Part shown: positions 20,101 through 25,671 of the stretch, in pieces
Layout: each line of letters opens with the position of its first letter
Numbering within the stretch: position 1 is the stretch's first letter
Source of the DNA: Serilophus lunatus
Lineage: Eukaryota > Chordata > Aves > Passeriformes > Eurylaimidae
Assembly: GCA_013399895.1 (NCBI GenBank)
Contig: VXBA01004388.1
Span: 566,814 to 630,813 of the forward strand
Length of the DNA stretch: 64,000 nucleotides
Direction: 5' to 3'
Translations under genes and position numbers: made by a program
The notes under the pieces: model-generated
The model's database searches: none
Seen by the model: the letters and a program-made list of their open reading frames with translations, nothing else
What the model was told of the DNA's origin: nothing

Positions 20101-21485
20101 AGACTTGTGTTTCTTTTCTAACACAAACTTAGTGACAACTTGATGCAAGAAACAGTAATTTTCTGAAATTAGAAATGCTCTGGAATCCAAGTGACAATAG
20201 AAATGCTGAGATTTTCAGCTGACTAGTGGTAATTTTATTATCTTGGCAAAACCAGGACCACTGAAACAAAAACCAGCAGTATAGCAGCATTAAACCCACC
20301 CTTAAATAAAATTCAGGAGGCTTTGTCTTACAATTTAAAGAAAAAAACCCAACATTTCCTGTAAGAAACTTCCTCCTTACAGACCTTAAATGAATGTTTA
20401 AAATTACATTTTTGTTTACATCTTTCAGGTTTTGAATTCCTGTGAAAAATTATATTATTTATATTTATATTTGTATTTATATCCAGTGCAACCCTTCCCT
20501 CCCAGAGCAAACCAGGGGCCTGGAATGCTGGACTAAGATCCCTGGAAGTGTCTGAGGGATGGGATGGGATGGGATGGGGTGGGATGGNTTAACTCCTTCC
20601 ACCCCCATCCCATTCCATTCCATGGGAAGAGCCCTGTCCGTGGGGGCTTTTTTTAGAGGATAAACCCAAAGGGAGGAGGAACCAGCCCATGGGACAGGGA
20701 TCCCTTGAGAAGGGACAGTGGGAAGAATCCATGGGAAGGGACAGCGGGAAGGGATTCCTGAGAAGGGACCCCTGGGAAAGGATCCCTCGGGAAGGGACAT
20801 CGGGAAGGGACACACCGGGATGGGACCACAGGAAGGGACCCTGGGAAGAATCCATGGGAAGGGACACCCAGGAAGGGATTCCCGGGAAGGGACACCTGGG
20901 AAGGGACACAGGAGAGGGACATCGGGAAGAATCCATGGGAAGGGACATCGGGAAGGGATTCCTGGGATGGGATTCCCGGAAATGGACCCCTGGGAAGGGA
21001 CACAGGGGAGGGACATCCGGAAAAATCCATGGGAAGGGACATCGGGAAGGGATTCCTGAGAAGGGACCCCTGGGAAAGGATCCCTCGGGAAGGGACATCG
21101 GGAAGGGACACACCGGGATGGGACCACAGGAAGGGACCCTGGGAAGAATCCATGGGAAGGGACACAGGGGAAGGGATCGCCGGGATGGGACACCCGAGAA
21201 TGGACATCTGGGAATGGGATCCTCGGGATGGCATTCCTGGGAAGGAACCCTGGGTAAGGGTCCCTGGCAATGGACCCCGGGAAGGGACCCCCGTGGGAAG
21301 GGATCCCCGGGGTGGGACCCCCTGGAATGGCATCCCCGTGGGAAGGGATCCCCGGGGTGGGACCCCCTGGAATGGCATCCCCGTGGGAATGGCCCCTGGG
21401 CTGCCCCTGCCCCGCAGCCCCACCTGTCCCGACGCTGCAGCAGCTCCCGCAGCCCCTCGGCCGAAGCCGCGGCCGCCACCGCCAT
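8141..21485 (-). CDS. GLRX3: GLRX3, glutaredoxin-3 (PICOT), complete 11-exon gene
   Basis: Multidomain monothiol glutaredoxin of cytosol and nucleus. In the known family it binds bridging [2Fe-2S] clusters with glutathione and BolA2 and supplies iron-sulfur centres. Eleven exons joined at GT/AG sites give 978 nt and 325 residues without a stop: 21485-21424, 18854-18746, 17900-17826, 16433-16232, 13555-13383, 13291-13230, 12154-12097, 11609-11557, 9843-9804, 9681-9589 and 8191-8141. A thioredoxin-like domain (about residues 10-105) has APQC at 33-36 in place of CxxC, as in mammals. Glutaredoxin domain 1 (about 120-215) has CGFS at 149-152. Domain 2 (about 228-322) has CGFS at 251-254. Both have a WPTYPQ cis-proline segment and a GG pair. 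The protein is about ten residues shorter than human (335), all at the variable N-terminus. All exon phases fit. Identity is certain from family knowledge; untranslated ends are not defined. Confidence 0.98.
8945..9095. repeat. Three-copy tandem repeat, ~45-50 bp unit
   Basis: Three copies of CACTTGTTAAATAAATA...AATTAATCTATAT...ATTTAAGTAATACC in GLRX3 intron 10. The remainder of intron 10 (8192-9588) is unique AT-rich sequence. Confidence 0.85.
9589..9681 (-). CDS. GLRX3: GLRX3 coding exon 10 (Grx domain 2 body)
   Basis: Exactly 31 codons (279-309): VRQGLKAFSNWPTYPQLYV then KGELVGGLDIVK. It holds the cis-proline (293) and GG residues of glutaredoxin domain 2. It is clearly homologous to the last 31 codons of exon 5. 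The acceptor is TTTTAG and the donor AAG|GTAAAA. Confidence 0.98.
9804..9843 (-). CDS. GLRX3: GLRX3 coding exon 9 (40-nt micro-exon)
   Basis: Completes Gly265 and encodes VDYETFDILEDEE (266-278). It is only 40 nt, between CCCCCAG and GTAACG. Its boundaries are fixed by the flanking phases and by exact agreement with the family's DILEDEEVRQGLK segment, which continues in exon 10. Intron 9 is 122 bases. Confidence 0.96.
9950..11190. repeat. ~1.2 kb minisatellite, ~80-bp unit, in GLRX3 intron 8
   Basis: A unit containing CCCCTCAAAATTGTCC, AAAATTCCCTCAGAATTTTC, AAAATACCTCAGAATT and GAGCCCCTCAGAATTCTGAA. The GAGCCCCTCAGA word starts at 10021, 10101, 10162, 10241, 10323, 10403, 10483 and 10564, giving spacings near 80 and one of 61. 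Beyond about 10600 the copies become shorter and very A/C-rich. The plus strand is strikingly G-poor, so the GLRX3 pre-mRNA is U/G-rich here. Confidence 0.95.
11557..11609 (-). CDS. GLRX3: GLRX3 coding exon 8 (second CGFS motif)
   Basis: Residues 248-264 plus two bases of Gly265. AKCGFSKQIIEIMNNS carries the second iron-sulfur ligand Cys251. The exon's first codon is Met248 where human has Glu; this follows directly from the AG|ATGG acceptor. The donor GG|GTAAGT is strong. Confidence 0.96.
11905..11950. repeat. (AAT)n microsatellite
   Basis: AATAATAATAAATAATAATA-type run in GLRX3 intron 7. Confidence 0.9.
12097..12154 (-). CDS. GLRX3: GLRX3 coding exon 7 (start of Grx domain 2)
   Basis: Completes Arg228 and encodes LKSLINKAPVMLFMKGNKQ (229-247), the first strand and glutathione-binding Lys region of the second glutaredoxin domain. 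It lies between CCCCCAG and GTGAGC and leaves in phase 0. Confidence 0.97.
12260..12335 (-). mobile_element. CR1 LINE 3' fragment, short
   Basis: GAGAATTCCAGGCTGGTTTG...GGGACTTTCCAGACTATCCC, an antisense CR1 end of about 75 bases in GLRX3 intron 6. The rest of intron 6 (12335-13229) is unique sequence without recognised features. Confidence 0.75.
13230..13291 (-). CDS. GLRX3: GLRX3 coding exon 6 (domain 1-2 junction)
   Basis: Residues 208-227 plus two bases of Arg228: ELEASGELDTLCPKAQKLED. It closes glutaredoxin domain 1 and provides the linker to domain 2. Intron 5 between exons 5 and 6 is only 91 bases (13292-13382). The donor is CAG|GTGGGA, phase 2. Confidence 0.97.
13383..13555 (-). CDS. 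GLRX3: GLRX3 coding exon 5 (Grx domain 1 body)
   Basis: Residues 150-207. It opens with GFSRQ, completing CGFS (149-152), then FDIFSDEEVRQGLK, WPTYPQLYV and GELIGGLDIVK. The motif Ser is followed by Arg where human has Lys. The cis-proline (191) and Gly201-Gly202 glutathione-site residues are present. The donor is AAG|GTTAGA. This one exon covers what exons 8 (after CGFS), 9 and 10 cover in the second domain. Confidence 0.98.
13556..14479. other. GLRX3 intron 4, left part
   Basis: Unique sequence between exon 5 and the first tandem repeat. No exon or transposon recognised. The segment 14640-15650 further along the same intron is likewise featureless to me. Confidence 0.5.
14480..14635. repeat. 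(TTACCAAATAAACACCAATA)n-like tandem repeat
   Basis: Five to six degenerate copies of a ~20-27 bp unit built on ACCAAATAAA in GLRX3 intron 4. The AATAAA words are internal to an intron and not interpreted as poly(A) signals. Confidence 0.8.
15651..15765 (-). mobile_element. CR1 LINE 3' fragment
   Basis: Antisense CR1 tail: CACAGAATCCTGGAAGGGTTTGGG..., then GGACCTTCAATCCCATCCAG and a GGGCAGGGACACC block. Truncated after about 115 bases; in GLRX3 intron 4. Confidence 0.85.
15825..16190. repeat. Tandem repeat with ~82-96 bp unit beside exon 4
   Basis: Four copies of a unit containing GACATTTCCTTTGGGAAGCT, GATGTGTGGCTC, CCACAGTTTAACTGAGGGAA and CACCAA. The shared ACATTTC word starts at 15831, 15913, 16009 and 16105 (spacings 82, 96, 96). 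The array ends about 40 bases from the exon 4 donor, within intron 4 of GLRX3. Confidence 0.93.
16232..16433 (-). CDS. GLRX3: GLRX3 coding exon 4 (linker and start of Grx domain 1)
   Basis: Encodes residues 83-149 plus the first base of Gly150. VDRLDGAHAPEL closes the thioredoxin-like domain. A Gly/Ser/Pro-rich linker (about 106-119) diverges from mammals. PCMLFMKG then begins glutaredoxin domain 1. The exon ends right after Cys149, so the CGFS motif is split between exons 4 and 5 (TGTG|GTGAGG). A tandem repeat begins about 40 bases beyond the donor. Confidence 0.97.
16555..17165 (+). mobile_element. CR1 LINE 3' end, split by an internal minisatellite
   Basis: Sense-strand CR1 tail in GLRX3 intron 3. 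It contains GGAGAAGAAGAGGCTCAGGG, a decayed C-terminal reading (NFFTERVISHWNGLPREVV then SPSLEVFKERLD), the GACATGGT segment, and a terminal GGTTGGACTTGGTGACAT...TTTTCCAACCTTGTTAATTC end. It is inserted antisense to GLRX3. Between 16880 and about 17075 the normal short spacer is expanded into a tandem array. Typical 5'-truncated avian CR1. Confidence 0.9.
16880..17075. repeat. GATGGTTTA/GATGGTC minisatellite inside the CR1 3' UTR
   Basis: About a dozen degenerate 15-18 bp units (GATGGTTTAGATGGTC and variants). They lie where canonical CR1 elements have a single GACATGGTTTAG segment, so the array probably grew from CR1 sequence after insertion. Confidence 0.85.
17330..17570. repeat. A-rich low complexity with (AAT)n
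   Basis: A-rich stretch in GLRX3 intron 3 ending in (AAT)n/(AAATA)n around 17519-17568, just before exon 3 at 17826. Confidence 0.8.
17826..17900 (-). CDS. GLRX3: GLRX3 coding exon 3
   Basis: Exactly 25 codons (residues 58-82) between TTTTAG and GTAAG. It encodes VEAEAVPEVSEKYGISSVPT and then FLFFK, the second half of the thioredoxin fold with the conserved cis-proline in SVPT. Nearly identical to mammalian GLRX3; phase 0 at both ends. Confidence 0.98.
18058..18135. repeat. AT-rich microsatellite (TTTATTAATA / TATA)
   Basis: TTTATTAATATTTA repeats pass into (TA)n in GLRX3 intron 2. The rest of that intron (17901-18745) holds nothing I recognise. Confidence 0.9.
18746..18854 (-). CDS. GLRX3: GLRX3 coding exon 2 (thioredoxin-like core)
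   Basis: A pyrimidine tract plus CAG precedes the exon, and CAG|GTCAGT follows it. It encodes residues 21-57, including VVVHFWAPWAPQC, the family's thioredoxin fold with WCGPC replaced by WAPQC (residues 32-36). The domain is therefore not expected to act as a classic dithiol oxidoreductase. The exon leaves in phase 0. Confidence 0.98.
18855..20554. other. GLRX3 intron 1, remaining sequence
   Basis: The part of intron 1 between exon 2 and the simple repeats. Mostly unique AT-rich sequence. I see no exon, structured RNA or recognisable transposon in it. Confidence 0.6.
20555..20587. repeat. (GGGAT)n microsatellite
   Basis: Six or so copies of GGGATG words in GLRX3 intron 1; one ambiguous base (N) at 20588 adjoins it. 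Confidence 0.85.
20690..21410. repeat. GGGAAGGGAC minisatellite in GLRX3 intron 1
   Basis: Tandem GGGAAGGGAC/GGGATTCCTGGGAA words fill the 3' flank of exon 1. A higher-order duplication is visible: the block from about 20741 recurs from about 21039 (offset 298) with nearly the same order of variants. At the right end a 44-45 bp unit (GTGGGAAGGGATCCCCGGGG...) repeats from about 21290 to 21390. The array almost reaches the exon 1 donor at 21423. Confidence 0.9.
21424..21485 (-). CDS. GLRX3: GLRX3 coding exon 1 (N-terminus)
   Basis: The ATG at 21485-21483 sits in a strong CCATGG context and opens an Ala-rich N-terminus followed by EGLRELLQRRD, matching the start of the thioredoxin-like domain. 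The exon ends AG|GTGGGG with codon phase 2; the split codon is Arg21. The mammalian N-terminus is about ten residues longer, but it is poorly conserved. The frame stays open upstream into GC-rich sequence, so a slightly earlier start cannot be formally excluded. Confidence 0.93.
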
Positions 21486-21576
21486 GGCCGGGAGGGAGGG
21501 ACGGGAAGGGCCGGGCCCCGGCACACGTGGTTCCTGTCCGTCACTGCCGGCACGGCCCGGCACGGCCCGGCACGGC

Positions 21577-21909
21577 NNNNNNNNNNNNNNNNNNNNNNNN
21601 NNNNNNNNNNNNNNNNNNNNNNNNNNNNNNNNNNNNNNNNNNNNNNNNNNNNNNNNNNNNNNNNNNNNNNNNNNNNNNNNNNNNNNNNNNNNNNNNNNNN
21701 NNNNNNNNNNNNNNNNNNNNNNNNNNNNNNNNNNNNNNNNNNNNNNNNNNNNNNNNNNNNNNNNNNNNNNNNNNNNNNNNNNNNNNNNNNNNNNNNNNNN
21801 NNNNNNNNNNNNNNNNNNNNNNNNNNNNNNNNNNNNNNNNNNNNNNNNNNNNNNNNNNNNNNNNNNNNNNNNNNNNNNNNNNNNNNNNNNNNNNNNNNNN
21901 NNNNNNNNN
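21577..21909. other. Assembly gap, 333 unknown bases
   Basis: A run of N. The left flank is three copies of CACGGCCCGG and the right flank resumes with GGCCCGGCACGG. The missing sequence is therefore probably more of the same GC-rich tandem repeat. The true length may differ from 333. Confidence 0.98.
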
Positions 21910-22340
21910 GGCCCGGCACGGCCCTGCGCTCCCGTTCCCTCCCATTCCCATCCCATTCCTGGCCCGGCACGGCCCTGCGCTCCCGTTCCATCCCATCGCA
22001 TTCCATCCCATTCCCGGGACCGGGACAGCCCTCCATTCCCGTTCCATCTCATTCCATTCCATGTCGTCCCGGGACAGCCCTGCATTCCCTTCCCATTCCA
22101 TCCTATCCCTGGCCCAGGACAGCCCTGTATTTCCTTCCCATTCCATTCACTTCCTATTCCATCCCATTTCATCCCATTCCATCCTATCCCCGGCCCAGGA
22201 CAGCCGTGCATTCCCTTCCTATTCCATTCCCTTCCCATTCCCATCCCATTCCCGGGGCCAGGACACCCCTTCCCATTCCCATCCCATTCCCTTCCCATTC
22301 CCATCCCATCCCTCCCATCCCATTCCCGGGATGCCCAGTG
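21910..22340. repeat. CATTCC/CCATCC-type simple minisatellite
   Basis: Degenerate tandem CCATTCC and CCCATCCC words with interspersed CCGGGACCGGGACAGCCC and GGCCCAGGACAGCC blocks about 60-70 bases apart. It creates long open frames on both strands that are not genes. Confidence 0.85.
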
Positions 22341-25110
22341 ATGCCCCTTTTTTTTTGTCTAATAATCCTTCTGATGCACAAAGGGAAGGGAAAAATTAAT
22401 CCAAAATGCTCTTGTTACCCTGTTGTGAGAGAATGGTCATAAAACATCCTGAAATTTTACTTATACATTTATAAATATATAAATTTTACTTACAAACTTT
22501 GCTTATAAATTAAATGTGAAATTTTGACACATTAATGTCCAGTATTTTAAATGAAATCTCAAAACCAAACCAGAAATTAAGCTAAAATAAAAATATTAGT
22601 ATTTCCATTTCTTGTCTTTTCTCAAAGACTATTTCTAAGGAAACAAAAGCCTGTAAATACTTTTGAAGAAAATGAAAAAAACCCCAAACATCTAAACCCC
22701 ATGTTTTTAATAAATCCTAGTTGATAAAAAGTGGAAGGAAGAAAGACTATTTCTGTTTATCTTTCTGCCATTTTGACCTGACAGAAACCCAGCAGAAAAA
22801 TTAGAAATGTGACCCTTTAAGCAAAGCATATTTGGGATTTTATACCCCATTTTTCTGAGTTTCAGAGCTTTAAAAAATTGTTCTTTTCAGCCATAAAACT
22901 AAGAAAAAATTATATTTCCCCCCTAAAATGTTCGTTTTGAATAAAATAATTTTGCTTAAATCCTGAATTCTTGGCTTCTAAACAAGCCCCCTGGGTTGCC
23001 CAATTTTACTTTGGATTTCAGATCACAAAAATAAAATCCCATATTGAATAACATGGAAAACCCTTCCCTGAGTGGAGCAGCACAGGCAATTCCACCAACA
23101 AATCTGTTTTCCAGCAGGACATTCCTTTGCCTTTTAAATTCCCCACCAAGTGCATCCTGTTTGATGGGAAAATTCCTGCTGTACTAAAGATGGACAAGGC
23201 TGGAATTTTTGCTGCTGGAGCCGGATCCACTCTGCTGTTTTTCACCCAGATTTTCCTCCCATTCCTGACCCGTTTTCCAGGAATGGAGCCGGATTTTGGC
23301 TGTGCAGGGATTCAGCAGAGGGTATCCCAAGGTTTGGATGGGGTATTATGGGATGGAGGGCTGAAGCCAGTGCTCAGTGCCACTGGTGCACTTCAGGAAT
23401 GAAGTGTGGGACAGATGGAACTGCTGGAAATAAATCCCTTCCCTCAGTAGCTCTGGCACATAATTTAAACCCTCCCCCTTGAAGGAGGTTCCCAAGGCCT
23501 TTTCAAGGTTCCCGTGGAAGGGCACGACAAGGAATGCTGTTCCAAATGGATAGGCCCGTGGAGACGTGGCAGAGCTCAGTCCCCCTCCCATCTGCCCGTA
23601 TTTCTGGGCTCCCCAGCTGGAGGGTTTGGCAGGAGCTTCCCAGGGAAACCTCAAGGACTCTGGATGAACAGGGACAAGTGAACCTCCCCCTGGGCCAGGG
23701 GATCCACCTGCAGCTCCAAAGGGATGGGTTTGGAGACCCAAGTTGGGATGAGACCCCCCCTGAGGGCACAGCCTGGGCACTCCCAAATCCTCATCCAGCT
23801 TTCCTGAATCAGAGAATTGAGTGTAAATCCTGGGTCTGTCTCCCAGCACCGAGCCAAGGGGGCCAGGGAACAGCTGGGAAGGTGGGATGGGTTTGTGGCT
23901 CGTAAATCCATTTATTCAGGATAAACTGGCACATGGGAAAACAAGTTTGTCACTGGGAGGTGCCCAAACTCTGGAGCAGGGGGTGGGATCCCTGGAGATG
24001 GTCAAAGTCTCCCCACGGGACACAGTCCTGCTCCATCATCTCAAGAGATCCCTTCCAATCCAAATGATTCCGTGGAATTATTCTCCTTTTAAATGACCTG
24101 GGGCCCCGGGAAATGATGGAGTTGGCAGCAGAGAAAGCATGGAGAAAAAAAGGGGAAAATCCTGAGCAAAGAGAGAGGAAAATGAGACTTGTGAGTCCTC
24201 AGTTTCTCGGGACACAACACCAAACCTAAACATGGGATTTTGGGTGGTACAATTGTATCAGATAAAAATCAGAAAAGTCTGGTTGAGGTCTGGATGGAAA
24301 CAAGGTGCCTCTGACAGCCAGGGTACATTTCCTGGAGGGATTTGTTGGTCAGCTCTTACCTGGAGCAGACAAGGTGGAAATTTGGAAGTGTGTCCATGTG
24401 AACATCAGCCACGTGCAAAGCTGGCACCTGCAGGAAAGGCTCCCCTGCCATGTGCTGGCACATTGAGATGGATGTGTCACCAAATGCCTGGATTTTATGG
24501 TGCATCCCATGGTTCTGAACACGGGGTATACATGGGAAAGCATTCCACAGTGCTGTCCTGGCAAGACACATGAGTGGGCTCTGGGGTGGAGTTGGAAAGG
24601 GGCTTGGAAATAATTAAATAAATCTGATTTGATGGGACTGGATTTGGGTTTGGTTCCAACTCTGCAGTGACTTTGGATGTTCTGCAAACAGGATTACCCG
24701 GATTTGGGGTTGTTTTTCTATCAGGCGTGTCAAGTGCTAAATTAAACAGGGAAAAATAAAAAGAATCTGTGGATTATTTCTTGGAGTACGCCCTCAGGCT
24801 CGAGGAATGTGACAGAGCATATCCTGGAAGCACAGCTGGATCCCTAGTGGAAGGAACAAATGCCAGTTTGATAATCCACGTTCTCTCCTGCAAAACTGGT
24901 TCAGCAGAGCAGGACAGACCAGCAGTGTGGTGCTGTGGGGGGCTGGAGCAGCTCTGCTGGGAGAGCTGGGATTGTCCAGCTGCAGAAGAGAAGCTTTGGG
25001 GTGTCCTGAGGCCTTCCAGGAGCTGAAGGGAACCTAAAAAAGATGGAGAGGGCTTGTTTACAAGGGATGGAGGGACAGGACACAGGGAACGGCTTCTCAC
25101 TGCTAGAGGG
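22341..25110. other. Intergenic interval between the two divergent genes
   Basis: AT-rich unique sequence to about 23000, then mixed sequence. 23930-24095 resembles a decayed sense CR1-type end (GATCCCTTCCAATCCAAATG...), with low confidence. No exon is supported. Long open frames here run through repeats or have no recognisable domain. Confidence 0.5.
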
Positions 25111-25114
25111 GAGG

Positions 25115-25316
25115 GACAGACGGGATATTGGGAAGGGATTCCTTCCCCAGGCTCCCCAGGGTCTGGGCACAGCCCCAAGGCTGCCAGAGCTGCAGGAGGG
25201 GTGGGATGATCCTCTGGGGACAGGGGGGGTTGTTGGGGTGTCTGTGCAGGGCCGAGGGTTGGATGGATGGTCCCTGGGGGTCCCTCCCAGCTCAGGACAT
25301 TCCGGGATTCTGACTC
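25115..25316 (+). mobile_element. CR1-type 3' end, sense strand
   Basis: GCTGCCAGAGCTGCAGGAGG...TTGTTGGGGTGTCTGTGCAG...GGTTGGATGGATGGTCCCTG ... CCGGGATTCTGA. It shares its body with the element at 48180-48465. It stops about 280 bases before the C10orf143 ATG, immediately upstream of the GC-box array. Confidence 0.75.
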
Positions 25317-25329
25317 AGACACTGCCGGG

Positions 25330-25593
25330 CTCTCCGTGCGCACGGACACAGCGCAGACCCACCGCCACCGGCCCGCCACTCCCGGCCGCGGACACAGGGG
25401 GGGACTCAGAGGCGGATCCAGAGGCGGGCCCGGCGGCGGATCCCGGGGCGGATCCAGATGCGGATCCGGGGGCGGATCCCGGGGCGGTCCCAGCCCGTTC
25501 CCGGGGCGGGTCCCGGGGCGGATCCAGAGGCGGATCCCGGGGCGGATCCTGCCGTTTCCTGGTCCGTCCCTGTCCCCGTCCCCGTCCCCGGCC
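25330..25593 (+). promoter_or_regulatory. GC-rich promoter/5' UTR candidate of the C10orf143-like gene, with GC boxes in tandem
   Basis: CpG-rich block ending at the ATG. About 25400-25555 is a minisatellite of GGCGGATCCNGG-type units with six GGGGCGG words (GC-box, the Sp/KLF consensus), followed by CCGTCCCTGTCCCCGTCCCC just before the start codon. No TATA box is apparent. The transcription start is not determined; function is inferred from composition and position. Confidence 0.55.
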
Positions 25594-25671
25594 ATGGCCG
25601 CGCTCCCGCCGCTCCCGGTGCGGGGCCGGCGCGGGGCGCACGATCCGGGCGGGCCCGGGGAGCCCGAGCGG
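25594..25671 (+). CDS. C10orf143: C10orf143 coding exon 1
   Basis: ATG in GCCATGG context; 26 codons, Pro/Gly/Arg-rich (MAALPPLPVRGRRG...). It ends GAGCGG|GTGAGA in phase 0. Sequence similarity to mammals is weak here; the call depends on the CpG context, the Kozak match, the donor and phase agreement with exon 2. Confidence 0.8.

Larger units (their letters stand above)
21486..22340 (-). promoter_or_regulatory. GLRX3: Presumed GLRX3 promoter/5' UTR interval, interrupted by gap
   Basis: GC- and CpG-rich sequence lies directly upstream of the GLRX3 ATG, followed by copies of a 10-mer CACGGCCCGG and then unknown bases. A GC-rich, TATA-less promoter is usual for this housekeeping gene, but the start site is probably in or beside the missing sequence. 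Inference from position and composition only. Confidence 0.5.

Noticed and set aside
20477..22442. Several open frames of 390-570 codons on both strands
   Set aside because: They run through minisatellites and the N gap, are open in many frames at once, and encode low-complexity Gly/Pro/Arg repeats. Only the 62-nt GLRX3 exon 1 within is real.
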